Origin: CAYUUW01 sp964448005
GTDB taxonomy: Bacteria > Patescibacteriota > Gracilibacteria > UM-FILTER-43-11
NCBI GenBank assembly: GCA_964448005.1
Contig: CAYUUW010000011.1
Coordinates: 1 to 39,142 of the forward strand
Direction of reading: 5' to 3'
Length of the DNA: 39,142 bases
The translations under genes were made by a program, and so were the position numbers. The notes below the pieces were generated by a model. The model had not been told where the DNA came from and searched no databases. It worked only from the letters and a program-made list of their open reading frames with translations. Positions 6,913 to 14,094 of this stretch are shown in pieces. The stretch's first letter is position 1. Each line of letters opens with the position of its first letter.

Positions 6913-7938
6913 ATGCCCCTTTCCATCCAAAGCAACGTTTCGCTCAGCGGCCTGAACACCTTCGGAATCGCCAGCCTAGCCAAAGAATATGTCCAGATCC
7001 ATTCGGCGGAGGATTTCGCGGAGCTGGCCAAAAGCCATCCCTTATCCCAGCGGAAGCACTTCTTTTTGGGAGGAGGAAGCAATGTGCTGCTGCCGGAATC
7101 CTACGACGGCCTGGTGATCCACGACCGGATCCGGGGCTTCGAAGCGATTGAGGAAGACGAAAACAGCCTGCTGCTGAGAGCCGGCGGAGGCGAGCTGTGG
7201 CACGATCTGGTGCAAAAATCGCTGGAGCTGAATGCGGGCGGATTGGAAAACCTTTCGCTCATCCCGGGCACCGTGGGGGCGTCCCCCATCCAGAACATCG
7301 GAGCCTACGGCACCGAGCTCAAGGACTCCTTCCACAGCCTAGAGGCCATTGAAGTGGAAACGGGAGAGCCGCGGATTTTTGGAAAAGAGGAATGCGCCTT
7401 CGGCTACCGCACCAGCGTTTTCAAGGAAAGCCTGAAGAGCCAATTCTTCATCGCCTCCGTCACCTTCCGGCTCAGCAGAAAGCCCAAGGCCAACCTATCC
7501 TATGCGGCCCTGAAGGAGCACTTTTCAGCCCTCGGGCTGAGCGACCCGAGCATTCACGAGGTCAGCGCCGCCGTGGTGGCCATTCGCCGGTCCAAGCTGC
7601 CCGACCCCAAGCAGCTGGGGAACGCCGGGAGCTTCTTCAAGAATCCCGTGGTGGAAGCAGGGAAAATGGAAGAGCTGCTGAGGCGCCATCCGCAGATCCC
7701 CCATCACCCCGGCGAGGGCGGCGGCTTCAAGATCCCCGCCGCCTGGCTGATTGAGCAGCGCGGATGGAAAGGCTACCGCAATGAGCGCTGCGGCGTGCAC
7801 GAAAAGCAGGCCCTCGTATTGGTGAACCATGGCGGAGCCAGCGCAAAGGACATTCTGGAGCTGGCGAGGCAGATCGGGGAATCGGTGAAGAGCGAATTCG
7901 GGATCGAGCTGGAGAAAGAGGTGAATGTGATCCTCTAA
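6913..7938 (+). CDS. murB: UDP-N-acetylenolpyruvoylglucosamine reductase
   Basis: This FAD- and NADPH-dependent cytoplasmic enzyme reduces enolpyruvyl-UDP-GlcNAc to UDP-MurNAc, the second step of peptidoglycan precursor synthesis. The 341 residues show the FAD-binding LGGGSNVLL (52-60), IPGTVGASPIQNIGAYG, the type I tyrosine-loop region (FGYRTSVFK), the catalytic serine in GNAGSFFKNP (S240) and a C-terminal Glu (E336 in LEKEVNVIL). Length and the second substrate loop fit type I (E. coli-like) MurB. No Shine-Dalgarno precedes the ATG (CTAAAAATTTTCCTATG), and TATCAT at 6879-6884 is a possible -10 box. It stands alone, not in a mur cluster. Confidence 0.96.
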   Translation: MPLSIQSNVSLSGLNTFGIASLAKEYVQIHSAEDFAELAKSHPLSQRKHFFLGGGSNVLLPESYDGLVIHDRIRGFEAIEEDENSLLLRAGGGELWHDLVQKSLELNAGGLENLSLIPGTVGASPIQNIGAYGTELKDSFHSLEAIEVETGEPRIFGKEECAFGYRTSVFKESLKSQFFIASVTFRLSRKPKANLSYAALKEHFSALGLSDPSIHEVSAAVVAIRRSKLPDPKQLGNAGSFFKNPVVEAGKMEELLRRHPQIPHHPGEGGGFKIPAAWLIEQRGWKGYRNERCGVHEKQALVLVNHGGASAKDILELARQIGESVKSEFGIELEKEVNVIL

Positions 7939-8046
7939 ATTCAAGTTTTCAGTTTTCATTGGGCGGTTTTCAAAAAAATCTTGTTGAAAAAATTTTTAGG
8001 ATTGGTAATTTCTACTTTAAGGAATTAGTAGTATTAAAAGAATTTT

Positions 8047-8409
8047 ATGAGCCATTACGAATTGGAAGGAAGGACCCTTCGCTTCAGCATTCAGCTGATT
8101 TCGACTCTGAGAGGCATACCCAGGGACATGTTCAACTTAAAACTGATGGATCAATTGATCAGGTCTGGGACGAGTATTGGGGCAAATTATATGGAAGCCA
8201 ATGGAGCAGAATCCAAAAGAGACTTTATCCATAAAATTCGCATTTCCTACAAGGAAGCCAGAGAAACATGCTATTGGCTTAGGGTTTTTGGTGAAATAGA
8301 TGAAAAGGCCAAAATAAGACTGTCGAACTTACTGAAGGAATGCGAAGAATATGTGAAGATGTTCGCGAAAATCATTTCAACTGCTAGCAAGAACTTGAAA
8401 GAGAAATAA
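8047..8409 (+). CDS. Four-helix-bundle protein of the 23S rRNA-intervening-sequence (IVP) family
   Basis: 120 residues matching the four-helix-bundle family first found in intervening sequences of 23S rRNA genes and now known as stand-alone genes in many genomes. Recognisable segments are FSIQLISTLRGIPRD, LMDQLIRSGTSIGANYMEA, then KIRISYKEARETCYWLRV and a final amphipathic helix. The fold is shared with the Avd accessory protein of diversity-generating retroelements, but no reverse transcriptase, variable repeat or rRNA is visible here. The gene is clearly AT-richer than murB and rdgB on either side, consistent with lateral acquisition. The cellular role is not established for the family. Confidence 0.85.
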   Translation: MSHYELEGRTLRFSIQLISTLRGIPRDMFNLKLMDQLIRSGTSIGANYMEANGAESKRDFIHKIRISYKEARETCYWLRVFGEIDEKAKIRLSNLLKECEEYVKMFAKIISTASKNLKEK

Positions 8410-8448
8410 GCAGCCTCTGTATGTCGTTTTAAAACTGAAAAGTTTCCA

Positions 8449-9045
8449 ATGAAAACTATATTGATTGCGACTCGCAATCCCGGCAAATTCAGGGAGCTGG
8501 CCGAAGCTCTAAGCGATCTGCCTTTTCGCTTCGTTTCCCTGCAGGATGAGGCAATTGAAGGTGATGTGGAAGAGACGGGCGAAACCTACGAAGCCAATGC
8601 GATCCTGAAGGCCGAGTTTTTCGGCCGCCAATCAGGGTTGGCTACCCTGGCCGACGATTCAGGAATTCATGTGGAGGCGCTGAAAGAGGAATTGGGGGTG
8701 AAGACCCGCCGCTGGGGAGCGGGGAGTAAAGCAAGCGACGAGCAGTGGCTGGCCTATTTTTTGGAGAGGATGAGGGGCGAGGAAAACAGGCGGGCCGAGT
8801 TCGTGAGTGTGGTCGCGCTGTTCCGCCCGGGGCAACAGACGCTGACCTTCCGGGGCGAATGCAAGGGGAGGATCCTGGAAGCGCCGCAAGTCACCCTGGA
8901 GCCAGGCGTCCCTCTGTCTTCCGTATTTTTAGCGGACGGCCAAAGCAAAGTCTTTTCCGCGCTGAGCAAGGAAGAGAAGAATGCCATTTCGCACCGGGGA
9001 AGAGCCCTCAGGCAATGCCAAGAGTGGCTCCTGCAAGGGCTCTAG
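8449..9045 (+). CDS. rdgB: XTP/dITP pyrophosphatase (HAM1/RdgB)
   Basis: A housecleaning enzyme that hydrolyses dITP, XTP and other deaminated purine nucleotides to monophosphates so they are not built into nucleic acid. The 198-residue protein has ATRNPGKFRE (8-17), the metal-binding LADDSGIHVEAL (about 67-78), GECKGRI and the C-terminal SHRGRAL. Length is typical. No Shine-Dalgarno precedes the ATG (GAAAAGTTTCCAATG). It converges with the decayed tag gene, whose end is one base away. Confidence 0.95.
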   Translation: MKTILIATRNPGKFRELAEALSDLPFRFVSLQDEAIEGDVEETGETYEANAILKAEFFGRQSGLATLADDSGIHVEALKEELGVKTRRWGAGSKASDEQWLAYFLERMRGEENRRAEFVSVVALFRPGQQTLTFRGECKGRILEAPQVTLEPGVPLSSVFLADGQSKVFSALSKEEKNAISHRGRALRQCQEWLLQGL

Positions 9046-9046
9046 G

Positions 9047-9706
9047 CTATTTCGCCAGGCCCGAAAGCTCGCCATAGCGGAAGCAGTCCGTGCTGTGGTC
9101 CATCGCCAGGCCGCAGGCCTGCATATCGCGTACATCACCGTGCTGCCCGTGAATTTGAGGCCTCGCCTTTTCAGATCCCGGCTCAGCGCGTCGGATTCTT
9201 TCGAAGTGGCGGGAACCTGAGCCATCGATGCGCGAGCGCCAAGGAGGGGCCGGCCCCCACGAAGCTCCAAATGTAACGGTCGAAGCTGCCGAATTCCTTT
9301 TGGATCTGCAAAAAAAGTCGTGCATTGCCCACCACCGAGCGGATCTTGAGCTGATTGCGAACAATGCCGGGAAAAAGCAAAAGTTACTGGATTCTTTCCT
9401 CCCCGTAGGCGGCCACTGTTTGGGCGTCGAAATCCGCGAAGGCCTGGCGATAGCCCGGGCGCTTTTTGAGGATGGTCGACCAGCTGAGCTAAGCGCCCAT
9501 GAGCAAGGAGAGCAGCGACGCAGCGAGCGGATGCGCGAAGCTCATGCTGAGTTCTGCCGAAGCATCTGCCCCGCTTGGGCGCCCTCCAGGATCAGGAACT
9601 CGAAGTGCCTCCGGTCCTCGTGCACGGGCACGCCCCATTCCTCGTTGTGGTAGCGGAGGTAGTCGGGAAACTGGCCTTGGGCCCACGCGCAGCGGATTTT
9701 CGTCAT
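9047..9706 (-). pseudogene. tag: Degenerate DNA-3-methyladenine glycosylase I
   Basis: On the minus strand pieces of one Tag protein follow in order but in different frames: from ATG 9706 MTKIRCAWAQG...YHNEEWGVPVHEDRRHFEF, ending LILEGAQAG; then LSWSTILKKRPGYRQAF; after an in-frame stop (EERIQ*), PGIVRNQLKIRSVVGNARL and QKEFGSFDRYIWSFVG; then VPATSKESDALSRDLKRRG, LKFTGSTVMYA and finally MQACGLAMDHSTDCF. An 80-base insertion (9489-9568) splits GAQAG from LSW, and further frameshifts follow the WSFVG segment and the VMYA segment. Intact Tag removes 3-methyladenine from alkylated DNA. This copy cannot make the protein. The number of separate lesions argues for real decay rather than one sequencing error. 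Confidence 0.9.
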
Positions 9707-9709
9707 TGT

Positions 9710-9739
9710 TTGTGGATTTTCGGATCCTTGGCTTACAAT
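9710..9739 (+). promoter_or_regulatory. Promoter of the Smr gene
   Basis: TTGTGG (9710-9715), an 18-bp spacer, TACAAT (9734-9739), which leaves a leader of about 15 bases before ATG 9761. It overlaps the start of the decayed tag gene on the other strand. Confidence 0.6.
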
Positions 9740-9760
9740 AGAGTACAGCAAACGCACTGC

Positions 9761-10162
9761 ATGGACGACGCAAAACGGAACGAAAACGATTGGCTGGAAA
9801 CCTTTTCCTCTCCTGCCCAGGTGGAAGCGGCGCTGAGGGAAAAGGCCAAAGGCTCCCTCGGCGCCACCCCCAGCAAGGGAGAGCGGCTAAAAGAATATCC
9901 CAAGCCCCAGCGCGGCCTGGATCTGCACGGCATGACGAGCTCGGAGGCGGAACGGGCTGCCGAGAGCTTCATTCGCAGCGCCACAGACCAGCGCCTCCGC
10001 ACGGTGAAGCTGATCACCGGCAAGGGGCTGCACTCCAAGGATGGCCGATCCGTCCTGCGGGGAGCGATAGATGATTTACTCCTTAGTCTCAAGCGAAGCG
10101 GAATGGTGCTGGAGTTCAAGTGGGAGCGGGATGGAGGAGGAGTGGTGGTTTACCTTTATTGA
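9761..10162 (+). CDS. Smr-domain protein
   Basis: 133 residues with a C-terminal Smr domain: LDLHGMTSSEAERAAESFI (about 47-65) and VKLITGKGLHSKDGRSVL (about 78-95). The LDxHG and TGxG motifs are those of Smr domains with nicking or RNA-endonuclease activity, found at the C-terminus of MutS2 and in free-standing YdaL/SmrB proteins that cleave mRNA in collided ribosomes. The N-terminal ~45 residues are polar and probably disordered. ATG 9761 is chosen because it follows the -10 element TACAAT by about 21 bases. Upstream in-frame codons would lie inside the tag remnant. The precise role (DNA or ribosome rescue) cannot be read from sequence. Confidence 0.88.
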   Translation: MDDAKRNENDWLETFSSPAQVEAALREKAKGSLGATPSKGERLKEYPKPQRGLDLHGMTSSEAERAAESFIRSATDQRLRTVKLITGKGLHSKDGRSVLRGAIDDLLLSLKRSGMVLEFKWERDGGGVVVYLY

Positions 10163-10169
10163 ATTACGA

Positions 10170-10251
10170 ATTAAGAGTTAAAAATTAAGAGTTAAAAATT
10201 AAGAGTTAAAATGCTATAAACTCGTGACTCGTAATTCGTAACTCTTAACTC
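10170..10251. repeat. Three 14-bp tandem repeats plus inverted match upstream of the recombinase gene
   Basis: ATTAAGAGTTAAAA occurs three times without mismatch at 10170-10183, 10184-10197 and 10198-10211. Downstream, at 10230-10251, the reverse complement recurs in part (GTAATTCGTAACTCTTAACTC), matching GAATTACGAATTAAGAGTT at 10161-10179. An extended -10 (TG-C-TATAAA, 10212-10220) lies in the middle. The array sits 5-87 bp before the xer start codon. Confidence 0.85.
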
Positions 10252-10256
10252 AAATT

Positions 10257-11177
10257 ATGCAGCTTTCCGCCGCCCTCCGCCACTTCCTGGAATCCTGCGA
10301 GGTGGAAAAGAACCAGGCCAAAAAGACGCTGGAGAACTACCAGCACTACCTGAACCGCTTTTTGGAATTCGCCGGAGACCTGGAGCTGGGCAAGATCGAT
10401 CTGCCCCTGGTCAAAAACTACCGCCTCCACCTGAACCGCTTGGAGCCGCGGCCCAACGAGCCGCTCAGCATCAAGACCCAGAACTACCACATCATCGCCC
10501 TGCGGGCCTTTCTGAAGTACTGCGCCAAGCAGGATTGGGCGACTTTGGCCGCGGAGAAGATCGAGCTGGGCAAGATTCCCGAGCGCAGCGTGGAATACTT
10601 GACGCGCGAAGAGCTGGAGCGCTTGTTCGAGGCCATCGACCCAAGCTCGATCATCGGCCTGCGGAACCGGGCCATTCTGGAGATGCTCTACAGCACGGGC
10701 CTGCGCATCAGCGAGCTGGTGGGGCTGGACAAGAAGCAGGTAAATTTGGACAGGGGCGAGTTCCAGGTCCGCGGCAAGGGGAGAAAGCTGCGCATCGTTT
10801 TCCTTTCCGAGCGGGCCAAGGGCTGGATCGCCGATTACCTGGCCCAGCGGGGCGATGATTTCGAACCCCTTTTCCTCAACCACAAGCGGACGAGGGAGGG
10901 AAAAAGCGAGGCCGAGAAAACACGGGGCGAGCACCGCCGCCTCACGGCCTACACGATTCAGGAAATGGTGAGGAAAACTGCCTACGCCGCCGGCATCGTG
11001 AAGAAAGTGACGCCCCATGTGCTGCGGCACTCCTTCGCCACCGAGCTTCTGGTGAACGGGGCGGACATTCGGTCGGTGCAGGATCTTTTGGGCCATGCCA
11101 GCATCACCACCACGCAGATCTACACGCACATCACCCACCGCCAGCTGAAGGAAGTGCACCAGAGGTTCCACAAATAG
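10257..11177 (+). CDS. xerD: Tyrosine recombinase XerC/XerD family
   Basis: 306 residues, the standard length of XerC/D. An N-terminal SAM-like core-binding domain (about 1-90) is followed by the catalytic domain with the full set of residues: R150 (STGLRISEL), the beta-hairpin Lys (K174 or K177 in RGKGRKLR), H254 and R257 (HVLRHSF), H280 (LLGHASI) and the nucleophile Y289 (TQIYTH). Xer proteins resolve chromosome dimers at dif and are also used by mobile elements. A lone Xer is common in reduced genomes. The tandem and inverted repeats directly upstream, and a truncated MNT/HEPN pair immediately downstream, leave open that it serves an integrated element. XerC and XerD cannot be told apart here. 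Confidence 0.92.
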   Translation: MQLSAALRHFLESCEVEKNQAKKTLENYQHYLNRFLEFAGDLELGKIDLPLVKNYRLHLNRLEPRPNEPLSIKTQNYHIIALRAFLKYCAKQDWATLAAEKIELGKIPERSVEYLTREELERLFEAIDPSSIIGLRNRAILEMLYSTGLRISELVGLDKKQVNLDRGEFQVRGKGRKLRIVFLSERAKGWIADYLAQRGDDFEPLFLNHKRTREGKSEAEKTRGEHRRLTAYTIQEMVRKTAYAAGIVKKVTPHVLRHSFATELLVNGADIRSVQDLLGHASITTTQIYTHITHRQLKEVHQRFHK

Positions 11178-11180
11178 CCT

Positions 11181-11331
11181 TGGGGAGGCCGGACCCTTTA
11201 AGTCGCTCCATTTTGATTCGAGCCATTTCGTCTTTCAAAACCGCAAATTCCATCCCGCGAACGTAGCTTTGGATTTTTTCGATCGACTCCAGAACATCTG
11301 CCAGATAGAGCTGGATCCCATGCTTAGACAT
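11181..11331 (-). pseudogene. Truncated HepT/DUF86 HEPN protein
   Basis: From ATG 11331 the sequence MSKHGIQLYLADVLESIEKI and YVRGMEFAVLKDE is a normal DUF86 beginning, but after about 35 residues the match ends and the frame runs on without homology into the 3' end of the recombinase gene. The catalytic RX4HXY motif is absent. The start overlaps the upstream nucleotidyltransferase stop by eight bases, so this was once an MNT-HEPN operon whose toxin has been cut off, probably when the xer segment arrived. Confidence 0.75.
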
Positions 11332-11620
11332 AGACCGCTTCTTTAAGGATGGAGGGCTTTATGGAGGGCTTTATGGTGTTTTTGGTCACCAGATCCACTT
11401 TTCTTTCGAGGAGGGAAGAAAGTCGACGCTCCAGCTCGTTGAACTTGAAGAAGCCAATCGGCTCTTCGAACTCCACCATCAGGTCGATGTCGCTGCTGGG
11501 AGTGAAATCATCTCGGACAATAGATCCGAAAAAGGCGATCGTCTGAACGTGGTAGGCCTTCCTCAAGGCCTCCAGCTGAGAACGGATCACGCCGGTCTTT
11601 TCTTCCAGGGCAGGATTCAT
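11324..11620 (-). CDS. MntA-like minimal nucleotidyltransferase (partner toxin truncated)
   Basis: 98 residues from ATG 11620. An in-frame TTG at 11650 is possible but less likely. The MNT signature is present as FFGSIVRDDFTPSSDIDLMVEF, with GS and the SDIDL metal ligands intact. This family acts as the antitoxin of HEPN toxins, typically by AMPylation. The C-terminal IKPSIKPSILKEAVYV carries a short internal duplication (IKPS twice). No Phd-like domain is attached, unlike the homologue at 6131-6718. Since the following HEPN gene is truncated, this may be an orphan antitoxin kept by chance or one still able to act on related toxins. Confidence 0.82.
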   Translation of the reverse strand: MNPALEEKTGVIRSQLEALRKAYHVQTIAFFGSIVRDDFTPSSDIDLMVEFEEPIGFFKFNELERRLSSLLERKVDLVTKNTIKPSIKPSILKEAVYV

Positions 11621-11720
11621 AGGATTGCGTTTGCCCCGATTGTACTTCAAATTCGGCTTTTTATAAAGCGGCCTGAAAAGGCCGATGGCCGCATTGAATT
11701 TGACCCTTTTGCGATGTATT

Positions 11721-12726
11721 GTTAAGATTGCAGCAATTAATGTCCCATTTTTGCTAAACTGACACTCTAGCCCTTAAGAGTGTATTTATGCGATGCAATG
11801 CCTATGAGATGACTCAGCTCAAGATAAAATTAGTCAAAGAAGTGGTGGAAAAAAAGAGGAAGGTCAACGAAGTGGCTGATCTTTTGGAAGTAGACAGGAA
11901 AACGGTTACGCGGTGGAAGTATGCTTTTCTTCATGAGGGTGAAGTAGGTCTTATGCCAAAGAAACCCGGACCCAAAGGAGGCGCTGCCTGGAACAGGACA
12001 GAGGAGAATTTGGAAGGACTGGTCTGTGAAGTGGCCAGAAACCACCCCTTCAAGGGCCCTGAGTGGATTATGGATCAGCTTTTAGTCTCCATAAATCAAT
12101 CCACGATCTACCGCATTCTCAAGAGAAAAGGAGTCAGATACTATCATGACTACAAGCACAAGCGCAGGAAGAAAAAGGCTTATTGCCTCTCCCGGCCTGG
12201 AGAAGAACTTCAATTAGATACCTGTTATCCATTTGGTTATTCCAGGAAAGCCATTGTTTATGACATTATTGATGATTGTTCTAGGTGGGCTTTTGCCAGG
12301 GTCATGGAAAATAAGACCGAAGAAGCAACCATTGAATTTCTAAAGGAGCTAATAAGTAGAGCTCCCTTTACCATCAAAGCCATTAGAACTGATCAGGGGA
12401 CAGAGTTTAGCAAGAAGGTGAGTGAGTTTCTAAAGGATCATGGCATAGAGCACAGGAAGAACCCTCCCTACACCCCCCAGCACAACGGGAAGATAGAGCG
12501 GTACCATAGGACCTTCAAGGAAGAGGAGGCTTTGTTCTGGCATTTTAAGGCACCTGTTGCCCAGCTCAATTACAGGCTCCAATTGTGGCTTGATTTCTAC
12601 AACAATGACAAAAGGCACACAGGTCTTGGAATGGATAAGATGACCCCTGTGCAGAAGATTGCCTACACCCTTATTAATGACTCATTCCTCCAAAGCGAGA
12701 ATGGGACATTGATTCTGCAACAAAAC
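11721..12726 (+). mobile_element. IS481-like insertion sequence with 7-8 bp target duplication
   Basis: A single transposase gene is bounded by imperfect terminal inverted repeats. The left end reads GTTAAGATTGCAGCAATTAA then TGTCCCATT. The right end on the other strand reads GTTTTGTTGCAGAATCAA then TGTCCCATT. ATGTATTG flanks the unit on both sides (11714-11721 and 12727-12734), a 7 or 8 bp direct repeat that fits a target duplication. The element is AT-rich compared with the surrounding DNA. The right-hand target duplication overlaps the -35 box of the next gene's promoter. Confidence 0.75.
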
Positions 12727-12735
12727 ATGTATTGA
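11788..12735 (+). CDS. IS481-like DDE transposase
   Basis: 315 residues. An N-terminal helix-turn-helix (about 10-50, VNEVADLLEVDRKTVTRWKY) is followed by a basic linker (KHKRRKKK) and an rve/DDE integrase core. The catalytic acids are visible: D144 (LQLDTCYPFG), D202 (IRTDQGTEF) and E237 (HNGKIERYHRTF), with 34 residues between the last two. One uninterrupted frame without the frameshift of IS3 suits IS481. The protein appears intact. The last two codons and the stop (ATG TAT TGA) fall in the presumed target duplication, so the C-terminus seems completed by host sequence. Confidence 0.88.
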   Translation: MRCNAYEMTQLKIKLVKEVVEKKRKVNEVADLLEVDRKTVTRWKYAFLHEGEVGLMPKKPGPKGGAAWNRTEENLEGLVCEVARNHPFKGPEWIMDQLLVSINQSTIYRILKRKGVRYYHDYKHKRRKKKAYCLSRPGEELQLDTCYPFGYSRKAIVYDIIDDCSRWAFARVMENKTEEATIEFLKELISRAPFTIKAIRTDQGTEFSKKVSEFLKDHGIEHRKNPPYTPQHNGKIERYHRTFKEEEALFWHFKAPVAQLNYRLQLWLDFYNNDKRHTGLGMDKMTPVQKIAYTLINDSFLQSENGTLILQQNMY

Positions 12736-12760
12736 CATTTTTCAGAAAAATGTTTATAAT
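12732..12760 (+). promoter_or_regulatory. Consensus promoter with palindromic spacer for the 69-residue orphan
   Basis: TTGACA (12732-12737), a 17-bp spacer, TATAAT (12755-12760). This is an exact match to the sigma70 consensus. The spacer holds a perfect palindrome ACATTTTT-CAG-AAAAATGT (12735-12753) that also covers the end of the -35 box, a typical repressor position. The leader contains TGCGGAA-AG-TTCCGCA (12781-12796). Confidence 0.85.
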
Positions 12761-12820
12761 TCGGAGGTAGTCTGCTTGTCTGCGGAAAGTTCCGCATGCC
12801 GGGCAGATTCGGAAACACCC

Positions 12821-12833
12821 GTCCTAGGAGGAC
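12821..12833 (+). promoter_or_regulatory. Shine-Dalgarno inside a short hairpin
   Basis: GTCCT-AGG-AGGAC could form a 5-bp stem that covers the AGGAGG at 12826-12831, nine bases before ATG 12841. It decides the start of the small gene and could lower its translation unless opened. Confidence 0.55.
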
Positions 12834-12840
12834 AGACGCC

Positions 12841-13050
12841 ATGCACCAGGAAACCTTGAGTCTCGGAATCGATTGCGACCACGCCGACCCCGACAGCCAC
12901 AACGACATCGTCGATGAGATGACCGCCGTCGGCCTCGATCGGAACAGTCCGGAGGATCTGGAGACCGCCCGGCAGATTCGCGCCGGTAAGCTGCCCAAGC
13001 GGCCGCTCGCCCCCCAGTATCAGCCCAAGGAGTTCTCGTTCGGGAACTAG
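12841..13050 (+). CDS. Small orphan protein (69 aa)
   Basis: No family is recognised. The start ATG has an ideal AGGAGG nine bases upstream, a consensus promoter at 12732 and a perfect terminator at 13089, so this is a real, probably well-expressed, single-gene unit. The protein is soluble, acidic in the first half (GIDCDHADPDSHNDIVDEM) and basic and Pro-rich at the end (RAGKLPKRPLAPQY, then QPKEFSFGN). There is one cysteine, no signal peptide and no membrane helix. The codon use is GC-rich like the chromosome, unlike the IS next to it. Confidence 0.78.
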   Translation: MHQETLSLGIDCDHADPDSHNDIVDEMTAVGLDRNSPEDLETARQIRAGKLPKRPLAPQYQPKEFSFGN

Positions 13051-13088
13051 TGCGTTCGTGCCACCTCCTTCGGAACGTGGCCCAAATT

Positions 13089-13116
13089 CAGCCCCGATGT
13101 ACATCGGGGCTGTTTT
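13089..13116 (+). terminator. Perfect intrinsic terminator of the 69-residue orphan
   Basis: CAGCCCCGATGT is followed at once by its exact reverse complement, then TTTT. It lies 38 bases after the stop. Confidence 0.9.
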
Positions 13117-13162
13117 CATTGTGGATCGGCTCCATTCAGCAGCCCATTATAAAAACCGGCAA

Positions 13163-13194
13163 GAAAAAACTCACCCTCCCGCAGGAAGGTGAGT
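13163..13194 (-). terminator. Intrinsic terminator of the membrane orphan
   Basis: On the minus strand ACTCACC...GGTGAGT closes a short loop and is followed by TTTTTT. It lies about 90 bases after the stop of the gene at 13288. Confidence 0.85.
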
Positions 13195-13287
13195 CGCTAG
13201 CCTTTGGCCGCAGAGCTTGCAACAAAAAAAGCCGCCCCTCCCTCATTCGTTGCCGAAGGTAGGAAAGAGCGGTTGTCGCATCCCGCT

Positions 13288-13971
13288 TCAGGTGAGCGGG
13301 TTCGTTGCCTGGACCACTTTATCGACCGTCCTTTTGGCCAACCGGTCGATTGCTTTGTCGAGCGGGCGAAGGTAGATCTCCGGATCGATCTTGGAAAAGA
13401 TCAAGGCCAGAGCGGCCAGCAGGATGGAAGAGGGCAAGTAGTAGAGGAGCTCGTTGAGCCCTTGGGCTGCGTTCGCCGTGGAGCGAGCTGAATCGGCCAG
13501 GGAGCTCTGCAGAAGCAGGGGAATGTGTGAATTGGCCATCAGGGAAGCTGCGAACACGAACAGCCCGATGAAGGGGGCACGGTGTTTTTGCTGAAGGGCC
13601 TTTTCCGAAAGCCATCGGACCCCATCCACAATGACGCACAGGATCTGCCACGGCATGATGAGGAAAACCAGGAATAGGACGGACCCCACCAGCAACCCCA
13701 ATGGTGAGGGCGGAGCAGTGAGGAAAATGCTGACTGCGGTGAGCATTGCCACCAACAGCACGACAGGAAAGAGAAGAAAGAAAAGCAGCCGACCTGCCCA
13801 GTCGAGGTGCCTCTTCAGCCTTTCCTGCGCCTCATCGCTCACGACGAGCATGATGAGGAAAACCAGACCGAAGCCGACGGCGACGGCGATGATTTTCTGG
13901 CTGTTCCAGGAATCAAGGCCGAAGAAGTGCGTAAGAAATTCGAACGTTCGCTGAACGATTTGAAGAATCAC
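13288..13971 (-). CDS. Multi-pass membrane orphan protein (227 aa)
   Basis: No family is recognised. It starts at GTG 13971 with AGGAGG five bases upstream (AGGAGGCATCTGTG). About five hydrophobic segments are visible: IIAVAVGFGLVFLIMLVV (about 27-44), LLFFLLFPVVLLVAMLTAV, LGLLVGSVLFLVFLIMPWQI, APFIGLFVFAASLMA and a weaker one in LPSSILLAALALIFS. The tail is polar (DPEIYLRPLDKAIDRLAKR). The gene is expressed from a promoter that begins inside the dnaE stop codon (14095-14123) and ends in its own terminator, so it may also receive read-through from dnaE. No transporter or enzyme motif is seen. Confidence 0.82.
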   Translation of the reverse strand: MILQIVQRTFEFLTHFFGLDSWNSQKIIAVAVGFGLVFLIMLVVSDEAQERLKRHLDWAGRLLFFLLFPVVLLVAMLTAVSIFLTAPPSPLGLLVGSVLFLVFLIMPWQILCVIVDGVRWLSEKALQQKHRAPFIGLFVFAASLMANSHIPLLLQSSLADSARSTANAAQGLNELLYYLPSSILLAALALIFSKIDPEIYLRPLDKAIDRLAKRTVDKVVQATNPLT

Positions 13972-14094
13972 AGATGCCTCCTAAGGCGGAACGAGCCCTG
14001 CAAAAGCAGGACAACGATGGTGCGGAAGAACATGTCTGCGCGCGAACCCCGGACGGAGTTCGTGGGCAAATTTCCCTCTTCCTAATTTATTTAT

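Noticed and set aside
8047..8409. IVP-family protein as sign of a diversity-generating retroelement or rRNA intervening sequence
   Set aside because: No reverse transcriptase, template/variable repeat or 23S rRNA sequence is visible nearby.
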